DNA of 54,000 nt from Pseudomonadota bacterium (GCA_023399375.1 JAEWPX010000165.1:1-54000), one strand, 5' to 3'. Numbered from the stretch's first letter, positions 31,615-40,386 are shown. Translations and numbers: made by a program. Notes: a model not told the origin generated them from the sequence alone.

Positions 31615-31645
31615 GCCACGGCCGGTTGCTGCAACCGGCCGTGGC
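31615..31645. terminator. Perfect 15-bp hairpin after the oxidoreductase gene
   Basis: GCCACGGCCGGTTGC (31615-31629) and GCAACCGGCCGTGGC (31631-31645) are perfect complements with one base between. There is no U-tract. It lies 82 bases after the oxidoreductase stop and upstream of mgtC, and may separate the two transcripts. Confidence 0.6.
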
Positions 31646-31756
31646 GGAAGCGTTTTCCAGGCGTTTCGCGACCGTGCGGTTTCCCGGCGGTTGCGGTCGC
31701 TGCGAGGAGGGGGAGCGAAACCGTGCGGGTCGCACGAAAAGCGCGGGGGAGCGTCC

Positions 31757-32443
31757 ATGAACGCGTATCCGTATGAGGCGCAGTTGCTGTTGCGTCTGGT
31801 CCTAGCGGTCTGTTGCGGCGCGGTTCTGGGCTACGAGCGGGAACGACACGGCATCAGTGCCGGCCTGCGCACCAATCTGCTGGTGTGCCTCGGTTCCGCC
31901 CTCATGATGGTCATCTCCAAATACTTCTACTATCTCGCCGGCGAGGACTCGGGGGCGATTCCGCTCGGGCTCGACCCCTCGCGCATCGGCGCGCAGATCG
32001 TCACCGGCGTCGGCTTTCTCGGCGCGGGCGTGATCATCAAGGACAAAGGGGCCATCCGGGGCCTGACCACGGCCGCGACGCTGTGGTTCAACGCCGGGGT
32101 CGGCATGGCGCTCGGCGCGGGCATGCTGCTCATCCCGGTGTCCTGCACGCTGCTCGGCGTGGTCTCGCTGACCATCCTCAAGCATTTCCAGCGCCGCATC
32201 CGGCGCGAGGCCTATCGCGTGATCAGCGTCACCTGCCAGGAATCGCGCGAAACCCTCGACAATCTGCTCGCCTTTTTCCGCTCCCGGGACCTTGGCGTCG
32301 AGAACCTGAGCCTGAGCAAGGTCAAGGAAGGGCTCTCCACCTACCGCTTCACCCTGCGTTGCGACTGGTCCTGCCTGGAGGCCGTGTCCTGCATCCGCGA
32401 CCTGGCCGCCATCAATTGCGTGCAGAAGGTCAAGATGGGGTAG
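31757..32443 (+). CDS. mgtC: MgtC/SapB-family membrane protein
   Basis: The 228-aa product has four to five transmembrane helices with the MgtC signatures LGYERERHGISAGLRTNLLV and QIVTGVGFLGAGVIIKDKGA, IRGLTTAATLWFNAGVGMAL, then a soluble C-terminal ACT-like part (residues 150-228). MgtC proteins affect magnesium homeostasis and the F-ATPase in pathogens. The ATG lies behind GGGGGAG. It is a single gene with a repeat copy 64 bases downstream. Confidence 0.92.
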   Translation: MNAYPYEAQLLLRLVLAVCCGAVLGYERERHGISAGLRTNLLVCLGSALMMVISKYFYYLAGEDSGAIPLGLDPSRIGAQIVTGVGFLGAGVIIKDKGAIRGLTTAATLWFNAGVGMALGAGMLLIPVSCTLLGVVSLTILKHFQRRIRREAYRVISVTCQESRETLDNLLAFFRSRDLGVENLSLSKVKEGLSTYRFTLRCDWSCLEAVSCIRDLAAINCVQKVKMG

Positions 32444-32507
32444 GGGGCAGGGAACAGGGAGTTGAAGTTAGGAGTGGGAGTCGGGAGCAGGGAGGAGAAG
32501 GGGGAAC

Positions 32508-32562
32508 GCCTCCGGCGGCCAGGAGGGGCGGCGGCCCCTCCTGGACCTCCCGAAAGGGGGGA
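32508..32562 (+). repeat. Dispersed two-hairpin repeat, copy B
   Basis: Head GCCTCCGGCGGCC (32508-32520); hairpin 1 CCAGGAGGGGC / GCCCCTCCTGG (32519-32544) with a GGCG loop; hairpin 2 CCTCCC-GAAA-GGGGGG. A purine-rich tract starting at the mgtC stop precedes it. It lies between mgtC and the convergent punA, where it might act as a terminator. Confidence 0.88.
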
Positions 32563-32592
32563 GGCGGCGCAGGTCTTTTGCGGTGGGCGGTG

Positions 32593-33417
32593 TCAGCAGG
32601 CCGGAATGACCGCCGCGAGCAGGCGCGCGAGGTCGGCCTCGGCGCGGCGGGCGGTTTCGAGCACGGCTTCGATCGTGGTTTCGGCCATGCAGTCCGGCAG
32701 GTTGACGTTGGTCAGGCACGAGACGGCGAGCACGCTCATCCCCAGGTGGCGCGCCGCGATGACCTCCGTCACCGTGGACATGCCCACGGCGTCGGCCCCG
32801 AGCAGGCGCAGCATGCGCGTCTCGGCCGGCGTTTCCAGGCACGGCCCAAGCACCCCGGCGTAGACCCCGCGCTCCAGGCGCAACCCGCAGACCAGGGCCG
32901 CCGCATCGGCGATCCCCCCCAGGCGAGGGCAATAGGCCCGGCTCATGTCCGGAAAGCGCGGCCCGAGCGCGTCGTCGTTGGCCCCGACCAGCGGGTTGCG
33001 GCCCGTGAGGTTGATGTGGTCCGTGATGCGCATGAGCCCGCCCGCGGCGAAATGCGGGTCCAGCGCCCCGGCCGCGTTGGTAAGGACGAGCGTGCGCACG
33101 CCGAGCCCGGCCAGGAATCGCACGCCGAAGGCGACCTCGCGCGGGCTGTAGCCCTCGTAGAGGTGCTGCCGTCCGGCCAGGAAGGCCACCGGCCGTGCCC
33201 CCACCGTGCCGCAGACCAGGCGTCCGGCGTGGCTCGGGGCCGTGGAGCGGGGAAATCCGGGCAGTTGCGCCGTGGCGATCTCGCGCGTCCCTTCCAGGAG
33301 CGCGGCCACGCCGCCAAGGCCCGTGCCTGCCACCAGCCCCACCGTGCCTGCCGGAAGAGGGCCGAGCGCGTTTTGCGCGGCCGCCACGGCCTGCTTTACA
33401 TCCTCGCCGTAGTGCAT
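32593..33417 (-). CDS. punA: Purine nucleoside phosphorylase
   Basis: The 274-aa product cleaves purine nucleosides with phosphate to base and ribose-1-phosphate. Features of the trimeric PNP family: GTGLGGVA phosphate loop, FLAGRQHLYEGYSP, LVLTNAAGALDP, ADAVGMSTVTEVIAARHLGM, and SCLTNVN where Asn favours 6-oxopurines (hypoxanthine, guanine). GGGAGGAA precedes the ATG. It stands alone, divergent from motA. Confidence 0.93.
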   Translation of the reverse strand: MHYGEDVKQAVAAAQNALGPLPAGTVGLVAGTGLGGVAALLEGTREIATAQLPGFPRSTAPSHAGRLVCGTVGARPVAFLAGRQHLYEGYSPREVAFGVRFLAGLGVRTLVLTNAAGALDPHFAAGGLMRITDHINLTGRNPLVGANDDALGPRFPDMSRAYCPRLGGIADAAALVCGLRLERGVYAGVLGPCLETPAETRMLRLLGADAVGMSTVTEVIAARHLGMSVLAVSCLTNVNLPDCMAETTIEAVLETARRAEADLARLLAAVIPAC

Positions 33418-33526
33418 GTAGATTCCTCCCGTCTTTCGCCGTCGTAGCACGGCGCATGGCGGCAGGGAAGGGGGAGGCCCTTTCTGCCCGTAAGCGCCGC
33501 AACTCTCGCACGTAACGGACGCCTGC

Positions 33527-34285
33527 ATGGATCTGGGAACCTTCCTTGGCCTGGCATCGGGGCTCGCCCTGGTGTTCGGGGCCATCTTCATGGGCGGCTC
33601 GCTGCACGAGTTCGTCGATGTGGCCAGTCTCATGATCGTTTTGGGTGGCACCCTGGCGTCCACCTGCGTAGCCTATCCCCTGGGCGAGGTCCGACAGGCC
33701 TTCGCGGCCATGATGCAGATATTCTCCTCGCGCAAGGTCCGCGACGCCGAAGTCGTCAACATGATGGTGCGCATCGCCGAGATCAGCCGTCGCGAGGGGC
33801 TCATCGCCCTGGAGAACATCCACACCGACAACGCCATCCTCAAGAAGGCCTGCCAGCTCATCGCGGACAACGCCGACGCCGGGCTCATTCGGGAAACCGT
33901 GCGCATCGAGATCGGCTCCATGAAGCGCCGCCACGCCGTGGGCGAGGCCGTGTTCAAATCCCTGGCCGGCTACGCGCCCTCCTACGGCATGATCGGCACG
34001 CTCATTGGCCTCGTGCAGATGCTCAGCCGCCTTGACGACCCGAAAAGCGTCGGCCCGGCCATGGCCGTGGCCATCATCACCACCTTCTACGGCTCCTTCC
34101 TGTCCACGATCTTCTTCTTGCCCGTGGCCGGCAAGCTGCGCGCCCGCACCTTGAACGAGACGCTGCAGCTGGAGATCATCTTCGAGGGCGCCAAGTGCAT
34201 CCTCGAAAACAACAACCCGCGTCTGGTCTACGAGAAGCTCTCCTCCTTCATCGCCCCCAAGGAGCGCCGTTATGAGCGCCGATGA
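33527..34285 (+). CDS. motA: Flagellar motor stator protein MotA
   Basis: The 252-aa product has four transmembrane helices with a cytoplasmic loop (residues 60-150) containing EGLIALE, typical of the proton/sodium stator subunit MotA/PomA. The later helices begin PSYGMIGTLIGLVQMLSRLD. It pairs with MotB to drive flagellar rotation. Its stop overlaps motB by 14 bases. I found no convincing sigma-28 promoter immediately upstream, unlike flagellin. Confidence 0.95.
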   Translation: MDLGTFLGLASGLALVFGAIFMGGSLHEFVDVASLMIVLGGTLASTCVAYPLGEVRQAFAAMMQIFSSRKVRDAEVVNMMVRIAEISRREGLIALENIHTDNAILKKACQLIADNADAGLIRETVRIEIGSMKRRHAVGEAVFKSLAGYAPSYGMIGTLIGLVQMLSRLDDPKSVGPAMAVAIITTFYGSFLSTIFFLPVAGKLRARTLNETLQLEIIFEGAKCILENNNPRLVYEKLSSFIAPKERRYERR

Positions 34286-35015
34286 CGACGCCGGCATCGA
34301 CGACGACCTGGAGGAGTCCGAGGTCCCGTCGGAGTGGCTGACTACGCTCGCCGACATGTCCATGCTTTTGATGAGCTTTTTTATCATGCTCTTCGCCATG
34401 TCGAGCGTGGACACCAAGAAGTTCGCCGATTCCGTCGCCTCGGTGCGCAGCGCCCTCGGTAGCAACGGCAAGAGTATGACCACCGCCCCGGTGTCCTCTG
34501 CGGAGATGTCCACCCTGGTCGAGCAGGCGCGCCTCAAGCAGCGCATCATCGGCGAACAGCGCCGGGTCTACGACCAGTTCCGCTCCTACGTCTCCAGCAA
34601 GGGCCTGGAGGGCGTCGTCGCCGCGACCCTGGAGTCGGGCAAGATCACCATCGCCTTTCCCTCGGGCGTGCTTTTTCCCAAGGACGGCGTGGACCTGACC
34701 GAGGAGGGCAAGGCGCGGTTGCGCACGCTCTACGATTTTCTTGTCAAGACCGCCGGCGAGCGCATCAACATCCGCGGCTTCACCGACGACCAGCCCCCGG
34801 CCCCGGGCAGCCGTTTTCGCGACAACTGGGAGGTTTCCTCCTTGCGGGCCGTGGCCGTGCTGCGCTACATGCTGTCCTTGGGGATGCCCCCCAACCGATT
34901 GACAGCCACGGGATTAGCTGATTTAGAACCCCTCTACCCCAACAATACCCCGGAGCACCGGGCGCGGAACCAACGCGTGGAGTTTGTGTTGGAACGCTTC
35001 ATCGGCGGCGAATAG
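34272..35015 (+). CDS. motB: Flagellar motor stator protein MotB
   Basis: The 247-aa product has one transmembrane helix with the essential ion-binding Asp28 (SEWLTTLADMSMLLMSFFIM), a plug/linker, and a C-terminal OmpA-like peptidoglycan-binding domain (INIRGFTDDQPPAPGSRFRD, RLTATGLADLEPLYPNNTPE, RNQRVEFVL). It anchors the stator to the cell wall. It overlaps motA; pilZ begins ten bases after its stop. Confidence 0.95.
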   Translation: MSADDDAGIDDDLEESEVPSEWLTTLADMSMLLMSFFIMLFAMSSVDTKKFADSVASVRSALGSNGKSMTTAPVSSAEMSTLVEQARLKQRIIGEQRRVYDQFRSYVSSKGLEGVVAATLESGKITIAFPSGVLFPKDGVDLTEEGKARLRTLYDFLVKTAGERINIRGFTDDQPPAPGSRFRDNWEVSSLRAVAVLRYMLSLGMPPNRLTATGLADLEPLYPNNTPEHRARNQRVEFVLERFIGGE

Positions 35016-35025
35016 GGAGCCCGGC

Positions 35026-35448
35026 ATGGACTTTACGTTCACGCTGGAAGGGGAACAGGGCCGGCGCGCCGCGCATCGCGAACGCGTGCGCGGCCTTGTC
35101 GCCTTGTGGGGCGACGGCGGGGACCGCGCCTATGTGGTCCACGACGTCAGCGCCTCGGGCCTGTCCCTGGTCGATCCCGACGGCGCGCTCGTCGCGGGCA
35201 GGACCGGGCGGGTGACGCTGGCCATCGGGCCGCGCACACTGATCGCGGCCTTGCCCGTCAGCGTCGTGCGCGTGACGGGAGCGGGCCTGGCCGGCCTGGC
35301 CTTCGGGGAACTCACCCTGCGCCAGGAAGCCTGGCTCGACAAGCTGGTGCTGGAAATACAGAAACGGCGCATCGACCTGCGCAAGGCGCGGGAACTGGCC
35401 GGAAACCCTGAGGATAAGAAGACGGATCGTGCCGACGAACAAACATAA
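35026..35448 (+). CDS. PilZ-domain protein, likely c-di-GMP receptor
   Basis: The 140-aa product has the PilZ signature: an RxxxR-like stretch (HRERVRG, residues 17-23) and DVSASGLSL (residues 39-47) as the D/NxSxxG motif, so it probably binds cyclic di-GMP. The C-terminus is a basic helix (LEIQKRRIDLRKAR). Lying directly after motB, behind AGGGAG, it may act as a brake on the stator, as YcgR does in E. coli (inference). The end overlaps accC by 20 bases. Confidence 0.88.
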   Translation: MDFTFTLEGEQGRRAAHRERVRGLVALWGDGGDRAYVVHDVSASGLSLVDPDGALVAGRTGRVTLAIGPRTLIAALPVSVVRVTGAGLAGLAFGELTLRQEAWLDKLVLEIQKRRIDLRKARELAGNPEDKKTDRADEQT

Positions 35449-36847
35449 GGTCCTGGTGGCCAACCGGGGCGAGATCGCCATGCGCATCATCCAGGCTTGC
35501 GTTTCGCTCGGCCTGGATTTTGTTTGCGTCCATACCAAGGCCGACGCGGCCTCGGGCCATCTGGCCCTGGCCCGGGAACTCGGCGGGCCGGACTGCGCCT
35601 ACCGCATCAGCTCCTACCACGACGCCAACGAGATCCTGGCCGTGGCCGACCACAGCGGCGCAACGGCCATCCATCCCGGCTACGGCTTTTTCGCCGAGGA
35701 TTTCCGCTTCGCGCGCCGCGTGGCCGAACGCAGCCGGGGCCTCGTTTTCATCGGCCCCTCCTGGCGCATCATCCGGTCGCTCGGCGACAAGATCAACACC
35801 AAGCGCCTGGCGCGCAGCCTCTCCATTCCCACCGTCCCCGGCTCCGACCGTCCCGTCTACGACGAGATGGAGGCCGAGGAGATCGCCGAGACCCTGTTCG
35901 CCTTCCAGGCCGAGCAGGGCATCGCCAACTCCGTGGTCCTGGTCAAGGCCTCGGCCGGCGGCGGCGGCATGGGCATCGAGGAAATCTACGACATCGACCA
36001 GTTCAAGACCGTCTACCGGCGCATCCGCAACTACGCCAAGCGCCAGTTCCACGACGAGGGCGTGCTGATCGAGCAGCGCATCTTCGACTTCAACCACCTC
36101 GAAGTGCAGATCGTGGCCGACCGTTCGGGCAAGAACATCGTCCACTTCGGCACCCGCAACTGCACCATCCAGTCCACGGGCCGGCAAAAGCGCGTGGAGG
36201 TGGCCCCGGGGTTTCGGCCCCAGGAAGTCGCATACGCCTTCGACGCCGCGAAGGTCCTCGACGACATCGTCGGCTACTCCCTGGCCATGGCCAAAGAGGT
36301 GGCCTACGACAACGTCGGCACCTGGGAGTGGATCGTCTCGCCCACGGGCCAGCCCTTCCTCATGGAGGTCAACACCCGCATCCAGGTGGAAAACGGCGTG
36401 TCCGCCGCCATTTCCCGCATCAAGGGTCAAGGCGGCGTCAACCTCATCGCCGAGCAGATCCGCATGGGCCTCGGCGACCCCATGGGCTACGACCAGTCCG
36501 ACATCGCCTTCGAGGGCGTGGGCGTCGAATACCGCGTCATCGCCGAGGACCCGGCCAACCGCTTCACCCCCTGGGTCGGGCGCATCGACCAGTTCCTGGC
36601 CCCGACCCTGCCCTGGGCCAGGCTCCACACCCACATCCCCATGGACGCGCCCTACGAGATCCCCACGGAATACGACCCCAACCTGGCCCTGGCCATCATC
36701 TGGGGCAAGGACCTGGCCGAGGCCAAAAAGCGCGGGGTGGGCTACCTGGACGAACTGACCCTGTCCGGGGCCGACGGCGCGGGGCAGGAACTCAAGTCCA
36801 ACGTCCGCTTCCTGCGGGACAAGACCGCCACCATCCTGCAATTCTAA
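35429..36847 (+). CDS. accC: Biotin carboxylase subunit of acetyl-CoA carboxylase
   Basis: The 472-aa product has the ATP-grasp fold: LVANRGEIAMRIIQ, IHPGYGFFAED, glycine loop KASAGGGGMG (173-182) and the catalytic run EVNTRIQVEN (313-322) with Glu313, Asn315, Arg317, Gln319 and Glu321 kept; the usual His after Glu is Asn322. It carboxylates biotin with bicarbonate and ATP. The start is GTG at 35429 inside the pilZ gene. It is more divergent than E. coli AccC (449 aa) but retains the active-site residues. Confidence 0.92.
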   Translation: MPTNKHKVLVANRGEIAMRIIQACVSLGLDFVCVHTKADAASGHLALARELGGPDCAYRISSYHDANEILAVADHSGATAIHPGYGFFAEDFRFARRVAERSRGLVFIGPSWRIIRSLGDKINTKRLARSLSIPTVPGSDRPVYDEMEAEEIAETLFAFQAEQGIANSVVLVKASAGGGGMGIEEIYDIDQFKTVYRRIRNYAKRQFHDEGVLIEQRIFDFNHLEVQIVADRSGKNIVHFGTRNCTIQSTGRQKRVEVAPGFRPQEVAYAFDAAKVLDDIVGYSLAMAKEVAYDNVGTWEWIVSPTGQPFLMEVNTRIQVENGVSAAISRIKGQGGVNLIAEQIRMGLGDPMGYDQSDIAFEGVGVEYRVIAEDPANRFTPWVGRIDQFLAPTLPWARLHTHIPMDAPYEIPTEYDPNLALAIIWGKDLAEAKKRGVGYLDELTLSGADGAGQELKSNVRFLRDKTATILQF

Positions 36848-36901
36848 GCGGCCCGTCCCGCGCGCCGCGCGCGGCCGGGACGGCGTTTCGGGAATACGCT
36901 T

Positions 36902-39148
36902 ATGGAAATCGAAAAGCGCGTCGTCGAATTGACCGATCGCTTGCAATACATCCAGGACATCTTCGGCGGCCGGGAAAACGCGAACATCGCGCTCATGCGC
37001 TCGCGCCTGGGCGAATTCGCCGCCCGCGCCGACGCCCCTCCCGGCGAGAAGGCGCAGATGCTGCGCCAGCTCGAGGACCTCTTCGGCTTCCTCGAGAAAA
37101 AGCTCGACGCCGAACTCAGTCCCATGGACCGCGTGCGCATCGTGCGCCATCCCGGCAGGGTGAGCCTCAAGGACATCCTGGAAAACGTCTACGACAACTA
37201 CACCGAGATCGGCGGCCAGGACGAATACTCCATCGACCCGAGCATGCTCATCGCCCGCGCCTACATCACGCGCAGAAAGGGCGACAAGGTCATCAACCAG
37301 CCCGTCATGGTCATCGGCCAGGAAAAGGGCCACGGCCAGGAGTTTCGCAACGGCGGCTCGGTCAAGCCCTGGGGCAACGCCAAGGCCCTGCAGTACATGA
37401 AGGTCGCCGAGACCGAGCGCATTCCCATCCACACCTACGTGTTCACGCCCGGTGCCTACCCCGTGGAGGACTTCCCCGGCGCGGCGCAGCAGATCGCACG
37501 CAACCTCTACGAGATGGGCGGGCTGCGCGTGCCCGTGGTGTCGGTCATTTCCGAGGGCGGCTCGGGCGGGGCCGAGGCCATCGGCCTTTCCGACGTGCGC
37601 CTCATGCTCTCCCACGGCTACTATTCCGTCATTTCCCCCGAGGGCGCGGCGGCCATCGAGGCCGGCATCCGCCAGGGCCAGCGCGTCTCCCCGGACCTCA
37701 TCGAGGCCTGCGCCAAGCGGCTCAACATCACCGCCGCCGACAACCTGCGCATGGGCTACATCGACAAGGTCGTGGACGAGCCCGACCTCGGCGCGCGGCC
37801 CCATCATTACGACTTCTTCAAGGACCTGCGCCAGGAGGTCGTGCGCGCCACGGACCAGGTCTTCCTGGGCGTGGCCGGGTTCAAGCTCTTCCGCGCCCTG
37901 GTCGCCTCCCGGCGCAAGGCCGACGACGCCGAAGGCATGTTCGTGCGCTGGACCCTGGACGAGGCCGCGGCCGACCGGCTCGTCTGGAAGCGCTACTGCA
38001 AGTACCGCCGCATGGCCGAGACGGCCTTCCGCGACAGCCGGCCCTCCGGCGCGCGCATCGCCTCCCGGGCGCAGAGCCTGCTCTGGTCGGGCTACTCCTT
38101 TCTGCGCTACGACTTCCTCGGCAAAAATATCAAAAAGCTGGCCAAGACCGTGGGCGACCTGGAGGCCGAGGCCCGGCTCGTGGCCAACCGCCTCGCCGCG
38201 CCCCTGCGCAAGAGCCGCGACAAGAACGGCCCCGTCGCCTGCGACCCGGAAAAAAGCCGCATGCTCGTCGAGCTCTCCCAGCCCGAGCAGGGGGCCTGCC
38301 TCGAGGAGTTCGGCTGGCGCTACGTCAGCCCCAAGGCGGCCGAGGACAAGGCCGTCAGCTGCCCCGAAGCCAAGACCTACGGCTGCCCCGACCTCTGGGC
38401 CCCGGACCTCTACGGCGACTTCGCCGGCGTGTGCGTCCACTGCGGCCACCACTTCCCCATGGAATACCAGTGGGTGCTCGGCAACGTTTTCGACCCGGAT
38501 TCGGTGGTGGAATACGACGCCGACATCGAGGCCGGCAATCCGCTGGACTATCCCGGTTTCGACGCCAAGCTCGACGCGGCCAAGGAAAAGACCGGGCGCA
38601 AGTCCGCCTGCGTTTCGCTCGACGCGAAAATCGACGGCATCAAGGTCACGTCCGCCGTGCTCTATTCCGCCTTCCGCGGCGGCTCCGTGGGCGCGGCCGA
38701 GGGCGAGAAGTTCATCCGCGCCCTGGCCCGGGCGCGCCGCCGCCACTTCCCGTTTCTGGCCTATGTCCACGGCACGGCCGGCATCCGCATCCAGGAGAGC
38801 CTAAACGGCCTCATCCAGATGCCCCGCGTCACCCTGGCCGTGCGGCGCTACATCGAAACCGGCGGCCTCTACGTGGTCCTCTACGACACCAATTCCTACG
38901 CCGGCCCGGTGGCGAGCTTCCTCGGCTGTTCGCCCTACCAGTTCTCCGTGCGCTCGGCCAACATCGGCTTCGCCGGGCCCGGCGTCATCAAGGAAACCAC
39001 CGGCATCGACATCCCCCCCGACTACCACCGGGCCCACAACGCCCTGGCCCGGGGCCATATCCAGGGCATCTGGGACCGCCGCGAGATCCGCAAGAACCTG
39101 AAGCAGGTCCTGCTCACGATCGGCGGCCGGAATTTGTATTACCGGTAG
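36902..39148 (+). CDS. Acetyl-CoA carboxylase carboxyltransferase, AccA-AccD fusion
   Basis: The 748-aa product joins both carboxyltransferase halves in the order alpha then beta. Residues about 1-330 resemble AccA (SEGGSGGAEAIGLSDVRLML, SVISPEGAAAIEAGIRQGQR). Residues about 480-748 resemble AccD, with Cys487, Cys495, Cys511 and Cys514 as a zinc-ribbon-like site whose first pair is C-x7-C instead of C-x2-C, then the crotonase-like half (HGTAGIRIQESLNGLIQMPR). A central 150-residue helical linker is unassigned. It transfers carboxyl from biotin to acetyl-CoA, making malonyl-CoA. Confidence 0.9.
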   Translation: MEIEKRVVELTDRLQYIQDIFGGRENANIALMRSRLGEFAARADAPPGEKAQMLRQLEDLFGFLEKKLDAELSPMDRVRIVRHPGRVSLKDILENVYDNYTEIGGQDEYSIDPSMLIARAYITRRKGDKVINQPVMVIGQEKGHGQEFRNGGSVKPWGNAKALQYMKVAETERIPIHTYVFTPGAYPVEDFPGAAQQIARNLYEMGGLRVPVVSVISEGGSGGAEAIGLSDVRLMLSHGYYSVISPEGAAAIEAGIRQGQRVSPDLIEACAKRLNITAADNLRMGYIDKVVDEPDLGARPHHYDFFKDLRQEVVRATDQVFLGVAGFKLFRALVASRRKADDAEGMFVRWTLDEAAADRLVWKRYCKYRRMAETAFRDSRPSGARIASRAQSLLWSGYSFLRYDFLGKNIKKLAKTVGDLEAEARLVANRLAAPLRKSRDKNGPVACDPEKSRMLVELSQPEQGACLEEFGWRYVSPKAAEDKAVSCPEAKTYGCPDLWAPDLYGDFAGVCVHCGHHFPMEYQWVLGNVFDPDSVVEYDADIEAGNPLDYPGFDAKLDAAKEKTGRKSACVSLDAKIDGIKVTSAVLYSAFRGGSVGAAEGEKFIRALARARRRHFPFLAYVHGTAGIRIQESLNGLIQMPRVTLAVRRYIETGGLYVVLYDTNSYAGPVASFLGCSPYQFSVRSANIGFAGPGVIKETTGIDIPPDYHRAHNALARGHIQGIWDRREIRKNLKQVLLTIGGRNLYYR

Positions 39149-39176
39149 GGCAGAGGGGAGAAGAGAAGAGGAAGAT

Positions 39177-39227
39177 GCCTCCGGCGGCCGGGGGGGATCA
39201 TCCCCCCCGGACCCCCTGAAAGGGGGT
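39177..39227 (+). repeat. Dispersed two-hairpin repeat, copy C
   Basis: Head GCCTCCGGCGGCC (39177-39189); hairpin 1 CCGGGGGGGAT / ATCCCCCCCGG (39188-39210) with a one-base centre; hairpin 2 CCCCCT-GAA-AGGGGG. A purine-rich tract starts directly at the accAD stop (39146-39148). Confidence 0.88.
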
Positions 39228-39314
39228 AAGGGGAGCGTGGCGCGATTGCTTCGGGGCACGCCGCGTTGTAACGAATACGGAAACTCCAGTGCCGGCCATG
39301 GCCGGCGGCGGGGA

Positions 39315-39971
39315 ATGCTTGTGATAGACGTCAAAGCCTTGCTGGAACAGATCAAAGCCTCGCCCTACGAGGAAATCGTGGTGGAAGCGCCCCATACGGG
39401 CGTGGTGCGTTTCGCCGGCATCGAGCCGGGCACGCGCGTGACGGCGACTTCGGGAACCTACGGCGAAAAGCCCGGCACGCTGCTCGCCAAGCTCACCCGC
39501 GAACACAACGACAAACCGCTTTTCGCCGAGGCCAAGGGCGTGGTCGGCGAGGTCAGCCGGGACCTGGAAGGGAAGTTCGTCGAGGCCGGCACGAAGCTGG
39601 CCGTCATCCGCCACTTCCTGTCCAAGGACGAGGTCATCGCCGCCATCCTGCGCCAGGTGCTCTACCTTTTCACCGCGCCGGAACGGGCCAAGTACTATTT
39701 CATCCCGAGCGTGGACAAGAAGGTCAAGGCCTCGGGGCCGCACTCGGTCAAGGTCCAGTCCGGCATGGAGCTTTTTATCGTCTCGCGCATGAAGCGGGAA
39801 AAGCCGCTGGTTTACGAAGGCCCGGAAGGCATCATCTACGCGGTCTATTTCCAGCACGACCAGAACGTGGACCAGGGCGCGCCCCTTGTCGGCGTGTGCC
39901 CGGCGTCCCAGACCAGCCTCATCCAGGACGTGGTCAACCGGGTGCGCACGGACTGGGAGGAGCGGGAGTAG
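39315..39971 (+). CDS. Tandem biotinyl/lipoyl-like carrier protein with a non-standard motif
   Basis: The 218-aa product looks like two barrel-sandwich domains. The second (residues about 145-195) reads SRMKREKPLVYEGPEGIIYA...VDQGAPLVGV, aligning with the biotinyl pattern AMKMENEI; Lys160 would be the biotinylated residue, but MKR replaces MKM. The first domain (about 55-100) keeps the shape (FAEAKGVVGEVSRDLEGKFV) but has Arg or Glu in place of the lysine motif. As no other biotin carrier is in the cluster, it is probably the BCCP. ATG 39315 or GTG 39321 may be the start; a repeat precedes it. Confidence 0.72.
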   Translation: MLVIDVKALLEQIKASPYEEIVVEAPHTGVVRFAGIEPGTRVTATSGTYGEKPGTLLAKLTREHNDKPLFAEAKGVVGEVSRDLEGKFVEAGTKLAVIRHFLSKDEVIAAILRQVLYLFTAPERAKYYFIPSVDKKVKASGPHSVKVQSGMELFIVSRMKREKPLVYEGPEGIIYAVYFQHDQNVDQGAPLVGVCPASQTSLIQDVVNRVRTDWEERE

Positions 39972-39973
39972 CC

Positions 39974-40321
39974 ATGGGAAAGTTCCTGCAGATCCGCGTC
40001 ATCGCCCAGACCTTCGACCCGGTCGCTGCCGAGCGGCGCTACGAGCGGCTCTACGCTCTGGCCTATCCGGTCGCGGCCACGCCGCCGGCCGGCCCGCTGG
40101 GCCTGCTGGAACTCGTGCAGTCCCTCGACGACGCGGTGCGCCTGGGCGATCTGCCCGGGGCCGACCGCAAGGCGCTGCTGCCTGGCGTCGAGCGGGCCAT
40201 GGCGCTCAAGACCGCCCTGGAGGCGGCCCTTGGCGAGCGCGACGCACACACTGCGGACAAGCTCTCCTATGACCTGGAAGACGCCCTGGCCGAGCTCGAA
40301 AAGCTCGCGCCCAAGGACTAG
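39974..40321 (+). CDS. Uncharacterised small protein in the acetyl-CoA carboxylase cluster
   Basis: The 115-aa product starts two bases after the preceding stop (TAGCCATG). It is mostly helical: residues 1-25 strand then helix (FLQIRVIAQTFDPVAAERRY), a Pro/Ala-rich turn near 33-40, then an acidic helix (AVRLGDLPGADRKALLPGVE; DLEDALAELEKLAPKD). No known domain is recognised. Tight spacing suggests an accessory subunit of the carboxylase. It is not a homologue of any standard Acc subunit that I can see. Confidence 0.78.
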   Translation: MGKFLQIRVIAQTFDPVAAERRYERLYALAYPVAATPPAGPLGLLELVQSLDDAVRLGDLPGADRKALLPGVERAMALKTALEAALGERDAHTADKLSYDLEDALAELEKLAPKD

Positions 40322-40386
40322 AGGATTTCGACAAGGGTCCGGATCGCCCGAAGCGGACTCCGGAATGGACGCCGACAGGCCGCAAT

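Noticed and set aside
31920..33440. Long alternative frames over mgtC and punA
   Set aside because: Arg/Pro/Gly-rich shadows; real genes in the region have domain motifs.
35312..39219. Very long open frames (over 1100 codons) on other frames of the acetyl-CoA carboxylase genes
   Set aside because: They arise from GC-rich codon bias; the accC and accAD frames have clear family motifs and ribosome sites, the others are Arg/Pro/His-rich without any known domain.
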